Below are positions 37,268-45,630 of a DNA stretch of 64,000 bases, piece by piece; position 1 is the first letter of the stretch; every line of letters begins with the position of its first letter. The DNA is from Methanolobus mangrovi. Lineage in GTDB: Archaea > Halobacteriota > Methanosarcinia > Methanosarcinales > Methanosarcinaceae. The stretch is from NCBI RefSeq assembly GCF_031312535.1, contig NZ_CP133594.1:620001-684000 (forward strand), given 5' to 3'. The notes beneath the pieces are model-generated. The model was not told the origin of the DNA. It saw only the letters and a list, made by a program, of their open reading frames with translations, and searched no databases. Both the position numbers and the translations under genes were made by a program.

Positions 37268-38002
37268 ATGCACAGATTGGCGGAACTTCTGGAAAGCTCG
37301 AAAAACTGTGTTTTCCTGAGCGGAGCTGGAATTTCTACCTTATCAGGTATACCTGATTTCAGGGGTAGCAATGGTCTGTACACAAGATATGATGCGAATA
37401 AGATATTCGATCTTGAATGTTTTCGTAATGATCCCGCTTATTTTTATTCACATGCAATGGACTTCATCTATAATCTGGATAGCAAGAAGCCTAATATTAT
37501 TCACAATACTCTGGCCACTCTGGAAAAAGAAGGATTTGTTAAGGCTGTCATTACCCAGAATATTGATCTGCTGCACCAGAAAGCAGGGTCTATTAATGTT
37601 ATAGAGATCCATGGTTCACCTGCAAATCACAGATGTGTCTCCTGTAACAGGGATTATTCCTATGATGAGATTTGTGAAATGTTAAAAAAAGAACCAGTTC
37701 CTTATTGTTCTGAGTGTAATGGGCTGATCAAACCAGACATCACGTTCTTTGGGGAAATGCTTGATCATAATTCGTTTACAAAAGCCGTAGAAGCAAGTTC
37801 AGGAGCAGATATTTTTGTGGTAATCGGCTCATCACTTGTGGTCCAGCCAGCAGCCAGTCTTCCACTCTATTCACTGGAAGCCGGGGGAAAGCTTGTAATA
37901 ATCAATAACATGCCTACTCCCCTGGACAGATATGCGGTTCTTAAGTATAATGAGCTTGGAGAGGTTTTCAATTATCTTTCCGATCATTTCAGGGAGAGAT
38001 AA
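37268..38002 (+). CDS. cobB: Sir2-family NAD-dependent protein deacylase
   Basis: Removes acyl groups from lysine with NAD. The 244-residue sirtuin shows FLSGAGISTLSGIPDFRG (NAD-binding), TQNIDLLHQKAG, the catalytic His in EIHGSPANHRC, and zinc-binding pairs CVSC and CSEC. Lacks the Tyr/Arg pair usual in succinyl-specific sirtuins as far as can be judged, so acetyl-lysine is the likely substrate. In this context it may reverse acylation of AMP-forming CoA ligases, whose catalytic Lys is a known sirtuin target; that link is inference. Its 3' end overlaps the convergent TfoX-domain gene by 19 bp. Confidence 0.9.
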   Translation: MHRLAELLESSKNCVFLSGAGISTLSGIPDFRGSNGLYTRYDANKIFDLECFRNDPAYFYSHAMDFIYNLDSKKPNIIHNTLATLEKEGFVKAVITQNIDLLHQKAGSINVIEIHGSPANHRCVSCNRDYSYDEICEMLKKEPVPYCSECNGLIKPDITFFGEMLDHNSFTKAVEASSGADIFVVIGSSLVVQPAASLPLYSLEAGGKLVIINNMPTPLDRYAVLKYNELGEVFNYLSDHFRER

Positions 38003-38238
38003 TACTCTTTAAGAGCCATCTTTTCATTTTCAGGAAGATCATGCCATCGCATCCCCAGAATGGCTCCTTCCAGTGCATAGAGCTTGTTTATACATGAGGT
38101 TTCATCGATGGTCATTATTCTTTCGAATACTTTCCTGCTTCCAAGCTTGGCAAGTTCAGCCGGAGTTTCTACTCCGACCTGCTCAAGCTGTTCTTCTATC
38201 TTTTTGCCGATATTTGGAAGTTTGACAAGATCACCCAT
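37984..38238 (-). CDS. TfoX C-terminal domain protein
   Basis: An 84-residue protein consisting only of the helix-hairpin-helix-like TfoX C-terminal domain: KLPNIGKKIEEQLEQVGV, then TPAELAKLGS and the closing EGAILGMRWHDLPENEK. In bacteria TfoX/Sxy regulates competence; archaeal single-domain forms have no known role. It follows the pirin-like gene by 14 bp and is probably co-transcribed with it. Confidence 0.85.
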   Translation of the reverse strand: MGDLVKLPNIGKKIEEQLEQVGVETPAELAKLGSRKVFERIMTIDETSCINKLYALEGAILGMRWHDLPENEKMALKEYYLSLK

Positions 38239-38252
38239 ACACTTCAGCTTTT

Positions 38253-38954
38253 TCAGTATTTACCGGTGGCATCCACAAGAATGAAAAAGGAGTCACTTTC
38301 TGCTTTGATGATCAATGGCTCATTCTGGTTTATACGAGCCTGATCATAAATTTCAAGTTTTTCCCCGCATACATCAAGCTCTCCTTCAATCACATAGATG
38401 AAAACATATCTGGCGATATCGGTTAGAAGGTCGAACATCTGTCCCTTCTCCAGTTTTGCAATAGAAACAGTTACATTAGCACGTATTTTGAGAGCACCTG
38501 GGTATCCCTGTCCGGCAACATGAACAAGTTCGTTCTTCTGTGACATCACATCAAAGTTCTTTTTATTTGATGTAGGTGCCATGTTCTCTCTTAATGGATT
38601 GATCCACATCCTGCAAAGGCGTGTGTCTTTGTCTGTGAGATTCATTCCTGAAAATGATATGCCTTCACCAGCAGACATAACCTGTACATCACCGGCTTTC
38701 AGGACCTCTTTTGCTCCTGTACTGTCTTCATGGGTCAGTTCTCCTTCGAGAATGATCGTGATTATTTCTTTGTTGTCGACGGATTCCGGCTTAAATGCTT
38801 TTCCTGCCAGTAAAGTATCATCGTTAAAGACCTTAAGGTCTCCAAAGTGAGTGTTCTTCATGTCCAGATAATCCGCATAGGAAAAGAGCCAGTAACTTTG
38901 TGATGATTCGGTATCCACAAGATGTCTTTCGTTTGATTTTACAATCTTTATCAT
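38253..38954 (-). CDS. Pirin-like bicupin protein
   Basis: A 233-residue protein of the pirin/YhhW family with two cupin domains. The N-terminal cupin (about 40-120) includes FGDLKVFNDD and ILEGELTHEDSTG; the C-terminal cupin is around 160-230. The metal-binding HxH of typical pirins is incomplete: a His remains in LTHEDS, but the expected first pair HPH is not evident, so quercetinase-type activity is doubtful. AAGGAAGATC precedes ATG 38954. Likely a redox- or stress-related regulator or enzyme. Confidence 0.75.
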   Translation of the reverse strand: MIKIVKSNERHLVDTESSQSYWLFSYADYLDMKNTHFGDLKVFNDDTLLAGKAFKPESVDNKEIITIILEGELTHEDSTGAKEVLKAGDVQVMSAGEGISFSGMNLTDKDTRLCRMWINPLRENMAPTSNKKNFDVMSQKNELVHVAGQGYPGALKIRANVTVSIAKLEKGQMFDLLTDIARYVFIYVIEGELDVCGEKLEIYDQARINQNEPLIIKAESDSFFILVDATGKY

Positions 38955-39148
38955 GATGATCTTCCTTGATTTTCTGTCTTATCTGGCATTGGTGTTTAAG
39001 TATTTGACTGTCAGGTATGTTTCAGTATGTCTTCAGAAGATCTTATAGCTGAAGCTAAGTGCAAAATAATCTAAAACAGAATCAAAATGATCATGGTAAG
39101 CGACTGGAATCAAAATAGAGTTAAAGAAAAGAGAATAGAAAATACCGC

Positions 39149-39658
39149 TTATTCTTCAGCGGCATTTTCAAACACAAGTTCAAGTACACCGTTCCTGTAG
39201 CTTGAGATCATGCTTGTCGGGTCCACTTTGCATGGGAGGTCTATTACTTTTGAATAGCCGGTACCACTGGTTATAACGGTTAGTTCCACATGGGACTCGT
39301 AAGAGTGATATTCCACACTATTTTCTTCAACTCCGAGATCTGCCATCAGGAATACCTTATTCTCTGCCTCAAAGACATCTATGAAAGGTTCCTGGTTGAA
39401 GATATAGAAATCTCCCTCAGTTTCTTCATCGTCATCTTCGTACTCGAAGGGTTCAACTCCATGTTGACCTCTAAAGCCAAATATTGTCGGCTTTTTTCCT
39501 GGCTGGTTGATTATTGTAAAACCATGGATCACAGGTTTGCCGCCATTTTGCTTGATACTGCTGGCGAACATTTTCATGATGTGCTCTATCAGTTCATCAA
39601 TGCTTGCAATCTTATCCTGTGAATCGTCATCACCGGAGTAATGATCCTTGTCATTCAT
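39149..39658 (-). CDS. Hsp20/alpha-crystallin-like small heat shock protein
   Basis: A 169-residue protein. The first 85 residues are polar with a long acidic run (EYEDDDEETEGD); the last 85 form an alpha-crystallin-type beta sandwich, EPFIDVFEAENKVFLMADL, then YRNGVLELVFE, which is the counterpart of the usual A-x-x-x-N-G-V-L motif. The organisation resembles archaeal Hsp20 homologues and the GvpH group. No gas vesicle genes are nearby, so a general chaperone is more likely. GAGGAT precedes ATG 39658. Confidence 0.8.
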   Translation of the reverse strand: MNDKDHYSGDDDSQDKIASIDELIEHIMKMFASSIKQNGGKPVIHGFTIINQPGKKPTIFGFRGQHGVEPFEYEDDDEETEGDFYIFNQEPFIDVFEAENKVFLMADLGVEENSVEYHSYESHVELTVITSGTGYSKVIDLPCKVDPTSMISSYRNGVLELVFENAAEE

Positions 39659-39881
39659 TCCTATATCCTCTTTTCTACAAACTCATCTATCAACAAACAG
39701 TTCGTTTCGAACATTTCCGAAACTATAATAACCCCTTATTGTTCTATAATATGCGAACAAGTCATATAAATATTATGCGTTCTAAAAAAGACAGGAATGT
39801 ATGCCTTTTTGACACTTTTCCAATCAACTATTTATTTGTGAACCGAGTTTTAGGGAACCAGACAATAAAAGAGGAAGACCA

Positions 39882-41144
39882 ATGGTGTCAAAACAAGTTC
39901 CTTTCACAAAGGAAAAGCTAACAGAGATAATTGAAAAGTATCCTACACCTTTTCATATTTACGATGAGAAGGGAATCATTGAGAATTCAAGAAAGCTCAA
40001 AGAAGCATTCAGTGAAGTAAACGGTTTCAAGGAATATTTTGCTGTAAAAGCCCTGCCAAATCCGTATATCATGAAGCTGCTCAAGGCCGAGGGTTTTGGT
40101 GCTGACTGCAGTTCCCTTCCGGAACTTCTGCTTGCAGAAAATACCGGAATTGTTGGCGAGAATATCATGTTCAGTTCCAACGACACTCCTGAAGAGGAGT
40201 TCATCAAGGCAAAGGAACTGGGAGCTATCATAAACCTCGATGATATCAGCCATATTGAGTTCCTCGAAGAGGTTGCCGGATTACCTGAGATCGTCTGTTG
40301 TCGTTACAATCCAGGTCCTCTTAAGGAAGGAAACGCTATCATCGGTAATCCTGAGGAAGCAAAATACGGTTTTACAAGGGAGCAGCTTTTCGAAGGCTAC
40401 CGGATGATGAAGGAAAAAGGTGTCAAAAGGTTCGGTATGCACACAATGGTGGCTTCCAATGAACTGGACCCTGAGTATTTCATTGAGACTGCAAAGATAC
40501 TCTTCGAGCTGATAGCTGAGCTATCAAAGGAACTTGATATCAAATTCGAGTTTGTGAACCTTGGCGGTGGAATAGGTATTCCTTACAGGCCTGACCAGGA
40601 ACCAGTACCTTATGATGTCATTGCTAAAGGTGTCAGAAAGGCTTATGATGAGATCATCAGAGGAAATGGCCTCCATCCACTGAAGATATTCCTGGAATGT
40701 GGAAGGGTAATTACCGGACCATACGGTTATCTTGTGACCACTGTTCGCCACCTGAAACATATCTACAAGGACTACGTGGGTACTGATGCATGCATGGCCA
40801 ACCTCATGCGTCCGGCTCTGTATGGTTCATACCATCATATCACTGTGATGGGAAAGGAAAACGAGGAAGCTTCACAGCTTTACGATGTCACTGGTTCACT
40901 TTGTGAGAACAATGACAAGTTTGCCATTGACAGGCTCCTTCCTGAAGTTACCAGAGGAGATGTCCTTGTAATTCATGATGCAGGAGCACACGGTCATGCT
41001 ATGGGTTTCAACTATAACGGCAAACTCAGGTCAGCAGAGATACTCCTGAGATCCGATGGAAGTTTTGTAGAGATAAGAAGGGCAGAAACAGTGGATGACT
41101 ATTTTGCAACACTGGATATGTCAGGTCTTTCTGCCTTTGAATGA
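39882..41144 (+). CDS. lysA: Diaminopimelate decarboxylase-like PLP enzyme
   Basis: Fold-type III PLP decarboxylase, 420 residues. The PLP-binding Lys is in EYFAVKALPNPYIMK, the PLP phosphate loop is NLGGGIGIPYRP, and the substrate-binding ECGRVITGPYGYLVT and GSLCENND motifs are present. The latter, with the catalytic Cys, supports action on meso-diaminopimelate to give lysine, or a related acid. It is somewhat divergent from standard LysA in the HTMVASNELD region, so a different amino acid is possible. GAGGAAGACC precedes ATG 39882. It is a single gene with a TATA-like element at about 39764-39772. Confidence 0.82.
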   Translation: MVSKQVPFTKEKLTEIIEKYPTPFHIYDEKGIIENSRKLKEAFSEVNGFKEYFAVKALPNPYIMKLLKAEGFGADCSSLPELLLAENTGIVGENIMFSSNDTPEEEFIKAKELGAIINLDDISHIEFLEEVAGLPEIVCCRYNPGPLKEGNAIIGNPEEAKYGFTREQLFEGYRMMKEKGVKRFGMHTMVASNELDPEYFIETAKILFELIAELSKELDIKFEFVNLGGGIGIPYRPDQEPVPYDVIAKGVRKAYDEIIRGNGLHPLKIFLECGRVITGPYGYLVTTVRHLKHIYKDYVGTDACMANLMRPALYGSYHHITVMGKENEEASQLYDVTGSLCENNDKFAIDRLLPEVTRGDVLVIHDAGAHGHAMGFNYNGKLRSAEILLRSDGSFVEIRRAETVDDYFATLDMSGLSAFE

Positions 41145-41168
41145 ATATTATAATATTCATTCACTTTT
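41141..41168 (+). terminator. 20-bp palindrome and T tract after lysA-like gene
   Basis: ATGAATATTATAATATTCAT at 41141-41160 is a perfect palindrome overlapping the stop codon, followed by a short T tract at 41164-41168. All-AT stem, so termination is plausible but weak. Confidence 0.5.
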
Positions 41169-41303
41169 TAAAAACACGCATTTAATGGCTTTGTAACTGA
41201 TTTATTTTTACACAAATGTACATGATTTTTTCATAACATACTTATAGGTGTCCATTAACCTGTAGTAATGTTGCTTACTTTATGTTCAAAAACTGGTGAT
41301 TTG

Positions 41304-42875
41304 ATGAATAGACTACCAATTACGTTACTGATGATTGTGTCGATATTGCTCTCCTTTGTGGTGGCACCGGCAAGCGCTGTACCGAACGATGATGAAAAAG
41401 TTCCTGTTCTTATTAAATTTAAAGGGAAAACAGACGCTCAGCTTGTAAAAGCCAATGGTGGAAGTATAAAATACGAATATGATGTTGTTCCTGCCATTGC
41501 CGCAGAGCTTCCTCAAAAGGCAATAGATGCTCTTTATAAGAATCCGAATATTGAACTTATTGAACCTGATAGAATAGCCCAGATAACAGAAGAAACAATT
41601 CCATGGGGAATAACCAGGGTTAATGCGCCTGCTACTCAGGCACTTGGTTTTACCGGTAGTGGTATTAAAGTCGCTGTGATCGATACCGGTGTTGATTACA
41701 ACCACCCTGACCTTGCAGCAAATTACCTTGGCGGTTATGACTACGTTAACGATGATAATTATCCGATGGATGACCACAGCCACGGAACCCATGTTGCTGG
41801 TACCGTTCTGGGAATTGATAATGAAATAGGAGTGCTTGGAGTTGCTCCGAATGCAGGTTTCTATGCTCTTAAGGCTGCAGACAGCACTGGGTACGCCACA
41901 TACAGTGATATTATAGCATCCATCAACTGGGCTGTGAATAATGGTGCTGACGTAATTACCATGAGCCTTGGTGGTTCCCCTTCTTCCACACTCGAAGCTG
42001 CATGTGATAATGCATATAACAGTGGTGTTGTGGTCGTTGCAGCAGCCGGAAACTCCGGTGGCGCAGTAATCTATCCTGCAGGCTATGATTCTGTTATCGC
42101 AGTCTCAGCTACTGATTCCAATAATGTTAAGGCTTCATGGTCATCATACGGTCCTGAAGTAGAACTGGCAGCTCCTGGTGTATCAATATACTCCACTATG
42201 CCTGGATCTTCATACGGCTACAAGAGCGGTACAAGTATGGCTACACCTCATGTGACTGGTGTGGTTGCTCTTCTGCTCAGCACAGATGTATCAGGAACAA
42301 ACCTTGACCTCGATAAGGATGGTACATGGGATCCTGCAGAGGTACGTGCAAGACTCCAGAGCACAGCAACTGATATTGGAGCAAGCGGACAGGATGACTA
42401 CTATGGCTATGGACTTGTCAATGCCCTGGCAGCAGTCTCCGATCTGGAACAGGCACCTGCTGTAGAGGACCCAGTTGAAACGGTTACACCTCCTGCTGAT
42501 GAAGCACCTGCAGGAGATTCCCCGGTAGAAGAAATGCATCTGAGTGATCTTTCTGTTACTACAGATTACTCTGTTAAAGCCAACAAACATGTTTTTGCAT
42601 ATGCAATTGCAACAGCTACTGTTGTAGATGTTGATGGTAATCCTCTATCTGGCGCAACAGTTACCGGTGACTGGAGCGGCCTTGTTTCAGGAACTGTTTC
42701 TGCTGTGACTGATTCAAGTGGTGTTGTTACATTCCAGTCCGCCCAGTTGAAGAATCCATTAGGAAGCTTTATCTTCACAGTTACTGGTGTCACACTCGAT
42801 GGTTATACATACAATTCCGGTGCAAACGGATTTGAAAGTGAAGTAAGTGCTGATTTCACTTTGTCATTGAAGTAA
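41304..42875 (+). CDS. Secreted subtilisin-like serine protease (S8)
   Basis: A 523-residue exported protease. Signal peptide at 1-25 (ends APASAV), an I9-like propeptide at about 30-95, then the S8 domain with the triad Asp127 (AVIDTGVDYNHPDL), His160 (HGTHVAGTV) and Ser311 (GTSMATPHVTGV). A Pro/Glu-rich linker at about 400-425 is followed by an Ig-like domain (about 430-523), likely for surface binding. No C-terminal membrane anchor, so released or loosely bound. ATG 41304 follows GGTGATTTG; the frame is open to 41268. A strong hairpin terminator follows. Confidence 0.92.
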   Translation: MNRLPITLLMIVSILLSFVVAPASAVPNDDEKVPVLIKFKGKTDAQLVKANGGSIKYEYDVVPAIAAELPQKAIDALYKNPNIELIEPDRIAQITEETIPWGITRVNAPATQALGFTGSGIKVAVIDTGVDYNHPDLAANYLGGYDYVNDDNYPMDDHSHGTHVAGTVLGIDNEIGVLGVAPNAGFYALKAADSTGYATYSDIIASINWAVNNGADVITMSLGGSPSSTLEAACDNAYNSGVVVVAAAGNSGGAVIYPAGYDSVIAVSATDSNNVKASWSSYGPEVELAAPGVSIYSTMPGSSYGYKSGTSMATPHVTGVVALLLSTDVSGTNLDLDKDGTWDPAEVRARLQSTATDIGASGQDDYYGYGLVNALAAVSDLEQAPAVEDPVETVTPPADEAPAGDSPVEEMHLSDLSVTTDYSVKANKHVFAYAIATATVVDVDGNPLSGATVTGDWSGLVSGTVSAVTDSSGVVTFQSAQLKNPLGSFIFTVTGVTLDGYTYNSGANGFESEVSADFTLSLK

Positions 42876-42883
42876 GGGAATAC

Positions 42884-42917
42884 AGGTACCAATCGGTACC
42901 TTCTTTTTCTATTTTTT
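42884..42917 (+). terminator. Hairpin terminator of subtilase gene
   Basis: AGGTACC at 42884-42890 pairs with GGTACCT at 42895-42901, loop AATC, followed by a T-rich tract (TCTTTTTCTATTTTTTG). Confidence 0.8.
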
Positions 42918-43083
42918 GAAATTCTTTTCTGGTTTATGGTCATTTTGACTGCCAATGATTATAGTTCTATTTTTATAAAATTAGGCATGCTGTTAATGTG
43001 AACATGTACATTTCAGGCATTTTTCAATATCCAATCCGGTATAATTAATACTAAAAGGCTAGTATCATTGATTGGGGATATCT

Positions 43084-43476
43084 ATGCAAGTACAGACCGG
43101 AAAGAGAATTGAGCTAATCGATATTACGGACAGGGTACGAAAACACGTTAGTGAAAGCGGTGTGCAGAACGGTATCTGCGTGTTAAGTACAAAGCATACG
43201 ACTACTTCGATAATTGTCAATGAGAATGAGTCAGGTCTTGTTTCTGATATTCTGAAGCTGCTGGAAAAGCTTGTTCCACCACATGCAGGCTATGCTCATG
43301 ACAGGATTGACAATAATGCTGATTCCCACTTGAAAGCTGTACTCCTTGGTAACAGTAAAACGATGCCTGTTATCAACGGGAAACCCTTGCTTGGTACATG
43401 GCAGAGCATCTTTCTTGCGGAGCTGGATGGTCCCAGGACAAGAGAGGTCACTGTGACTGTTATCAGCAGTGACTGA
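43084..43476 (+). CDS. YjbQ family protein (UPF0047)
   Basis: A 130-residue single-domain protein of the YjbQ family, with STKHTTTSIIVNENES, then HLKAVLLGNSKTMPVINGK and LGTWQSIFLAELDGPRTREV. The conserved His/Asp/Glu residues bind a metal in solved members; weak thiamine phosphate synthase activity has been reported for the family. Function in methanogens is unknown. ATG 43084 follows GGGGAT; the frame is open from 43072. A single gene. Confidence 0.88.
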   Translation: MQVQTGKRIELIDITDRVRKHVSESGVQNGICVLSTKHTTTSIIVNENESGLVSDILKLLEKLVPPHAGYAHDRIDNNADSHLKAVLLGNSKTMPVINGKPLLGTWQSIFLAELDGPRTREVTVTVISSD

Positions 43477-43554
43477 AAAAGTGTAAGAAAACTTATCAGG
43501 AAAGTATCAGAAAGAAAGCAAAAAAAGTAAAGAAAAAATAGGAATAAAAAAGGT

Positions 43555-43755
43555 TTATTCGCTTGTTTTTTCGTAGTCAGCGTGTGCATAGAAGCATCTT
43601 TTAGGAGAACAGACGGCATCTGCGCTCTTGAGGTTCTTGAGTATTTTGCTGACTTCTTTGCTGTCAAGACCTGTTGCTTCAGCGATCTCGCCCGGTCTCA
43701 TTGGTTTTGCTGCATCTTTAAGCGCGTCAAGTACTTTCTGTTCATCGTCTGCCAT
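43555..43755 (-). CDS. Small winged-helix DNA-binding protein
   Basis: A 66-residue protein forming one winged helix: DALKDAAKPMRPGEIAEATG, then DSKEVSKILKNLKSADAV. A pair of cysteines (AVCSPKRCFY) in the wing could bind metal or sense redox. This type of tiny regulator is common in Methanosarcinales. ATG 43755 follows GGAGAATAAA. It is downstream of no operon and may act globally or on its own promoter. Confidence 0.78.
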   Translation of the reverse strand: MADDEQKVLDALKDAAKPMRPGEIAEATGLDSKEVSKILKNLKSADAVCSPKRCFYAHADYEKTSE

Positions 43756-43829
43756 GTTTTATTCTCCTGTAATTGATTGCAATAAATGTGATCGATCATA
43801 ATTAATTTAGTGTATTTAGTTGGTTGCAA

Positions 43830-44246
43830 TTAATCGAATGCTTCCCTGATGGATTCAGCCAGTTCTGCAATGTTGTCTGTTGAAGGATGCAATTCTACGA
43901 TGGTGTGCATGTTCCCCTCACCGTCACCAACACGTCTGGGTATGATGTGAACGTGCACATGTGGCACTGTCTGTCCTGCAATCTCCCCATTGTTGATGCC
44001 GATATTCATTCCTTCCAGTCCAAGTGTCTTTTCCAAGGTCTTTGCAACCTTGTTCACAAAAGCGAACAAAGAAGCTGCATCTCCTTCTTCCATATCCGTG
44101 AACCTGCCAAAGTGCTTCTTAGGAAGAACAATGGTATGCCCCTCAGAACATGGATATATGTCGAGAAAAGCATAAACAAACTCATCTTCATACACCTTAT
44201 GCGAAGGAATCTCACCAGCAACGATCTTGCAGAATAAACAATCCAT
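43830..44246 (-). CDS. HIT family nucleotide hydrolase
   Basis: A 138-residue HIT protein of the Hint type (purine nucleoside phosphoramidase). CLFC at the N-terminus with a later His can bind zinc, and the catalytic motif is TVPHVHVHIIPR. ATG 44246 follows GAGGGTGAT; the frame extends to 44321. It is upstream of the winged-helix gene on the same strand, about 75 bp apart. Confidence 0.9.
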   Translation of the reverse strand: MDCLFCKIVAGEIPSHKVYEDEFVYAFLDIYPCSEGHTIVLPKKHFGRFTDMEEGDAASLFAFVNKVAKTLEKTLGLEGMNIGINNGEIAGQTVPHVHVHIIPRRVGDGEGNMHTIVELHPSTDNIAELAESIREAFD

Positions 44247-44354
44247 ATGAATCACCCTCTTTCTTTGATTGTTGCAATATTTAATGATTGTTGTTGGGCA
44301 AATCCCAAAAGGCATTATCAAGTAAGTGAATAATGCTGGAAGACATTAAGTGAT

Positions 44355-44600
44355 GTGTTCCTTGATTACATAGACCATCCTGAAGCACAGTTTGAAGGGG
44401 ATGTTAGGGTTCTGCAAAGGAGACATCTGAAGCCCAAAGGATGTGTTTACATTAACAAGGAAGCCAACAAGGTTGAAATCCAGGAGCTTGAGAGCAATAA
44501 GGTTGAAACTTATCTTGATATCAGTAAGATTCATGAATGGATACTTTCTCTGGAGCAAAAAGATGCACGGCAATGGAAATCAAGGATAGGGGTACACTGA
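44355..44600 (+). CDS. Small uncharacterised protein
   Basis: An 81-residue charged protein starting at GTG 44355 (an overlapping ATG at 44353 is closed by TAG). The sequence alternates strands and a terminal helix (GCVYINKEANKVEIQEL; KIHEWILSLEQ). No family was recognised and there are no membrane segments or cysteine clusters (one Cys). The start lacks an obvious ribosome site, so this may be a truncated gene. Kept because its amino acid composition and codon use look coding. Confidence 0.45.
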   Translation: MFLDYIDHPEAQFEGDVRVLQRRHLKPKGCVYINKEANKVEIQELESNKVETYLDISKIHEWILSLEQKDARQWKSRIGVH

Positions 44601-44730
44601 AGAGAATTAAAGATAAAATCAGACAAGGTAAAAAGCTAAATAACGAAAAATGAGCGGTGAAGGTGTTAGTAAGCAATTTTTGCCTGATTCGACCTTTAAA
44701 ATCACCACAATAATCCTACATTCATTTCCT

Positions 44731-45207
44731 TTAGATTGTTGCAGGGAGTTTTTCTTTCCAAGCATTGCAGAAATCTCTGTAGACTGGACGGAAGATAATC
44801 AAGATAATCACCGCTAATACTATTGCAATGTTTGAGGCTATAGCAAAATATTTGACAAGTACAATGACCAAAACTTCCGCAGCATTTTTTTTCCCTAACT
44901 TGAAAGCTTCAGCAAGCATATTTCGGGGTTCATTATCCTCAGATGAACAAAGTACATTGTGTATCCCTATCTCCAATCTTTTGAAGATCCATATTCCGAG
45001 TTTCTTCAATTTGTCTTCAAACCCACTTTTGTCCTTTTCATGAACAAGTGGCCTGTACTTACTGCTCTCAGTTACATTTGTTATATTTGCTTCGTAGCGT
45101 CTTCCAAGCTCCATATAAAGTTTGTTTTCATCAGTTTCCAATAATGTTTCCGATAATGGTAATAGATTTTCCAAATCTAATTCAGTTTGCATATTCAATT
45201 CAGACAC
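44731..45207 (-). CDS. Uncharacterised membrane protein
   Basis: A 158-residue protein with a soluble, charged N-terminal region of about 100 residues and a hydrophobic hairpin near the C-terminus (AAEVLVIVLVKYFAIAS and IAIVLAVIILIIF), ending in a basic-polar tail. AGGGGT lies before ATG 45207. No family recognised. It is isolated, with over 400 bp of non-coding DNA upstream. Its architecture suggests a membrane-anchored cytoplasmic domain. Confidence 0.6.
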   Translation of the reverse strand: MSELNMQTELDLENLLPLSETLLETDENKLYMELGRRYEANITNVTESSKYRPLVHEKDKSGFEDKLKKLGIWIFKRLEIGIHNVLCSSEDNEPRNMLAEAFKLGKKNAAEVLVIVLVKYFAIASNIAIVLAVIILIIFRPVYRDFCNAWKEKLPATI

Positions 45208-45569
45208 ATTTGTAACCCCTTTTAATTGACGTATTTAGGCTATTCAATTAATTACAGCCAAAAGCTCTCCTGCTTTCAGCTGATTTGGTACAGAATTTCA
45301 CGTTAATATTCCCAAACTAGAAGAGATCTGAGTGAATACCCCTAATTCATATCCCTTCAAATATTATTTATTTTCTTCAAACTATTTAAATTTGATATAT
45401 TATCTTTTTTAGTTATAAATATAATTGGCATTATCTAAAATTCTAATATTAGTTGCAATTAAAATTGTTTAGATCGTAACACCATAAAAATATAAAATGG
45501 CCTCCCATGAAGTTTATAAATCGCTTGTGTGTCACAATGACAAAAGCATTGTCCTATTTAGAGTTGTAT
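45208..45569. other. Intergenic, AT-rich
   Basis: Very AT-rich gap upstream of the membrane protein gene. It should hold that gene's minus-strand promoter, but no single TATA box stands out. No RNA gene or coding frame was recognised. Confidence 0.4.
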
Positions 45570-45612
45570 ATATCCCAAAAAGCTACATAGAGAGGTTCAA
45601 TCTAAACCTCTC
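45570..45612 (-). terminator. Hairpin terminator of VIT/VWA gene
   Basis: GAGAGGTT at 45590-45597 pairs with AACCTCTC at 45605-45612. On the minus strand it lies about 20 bases after the stop of the surface protein gene and is followed by a short T run. Confidence 0.65.
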
Positions 45613-45630
45613 CATCTAACACAAAAATCT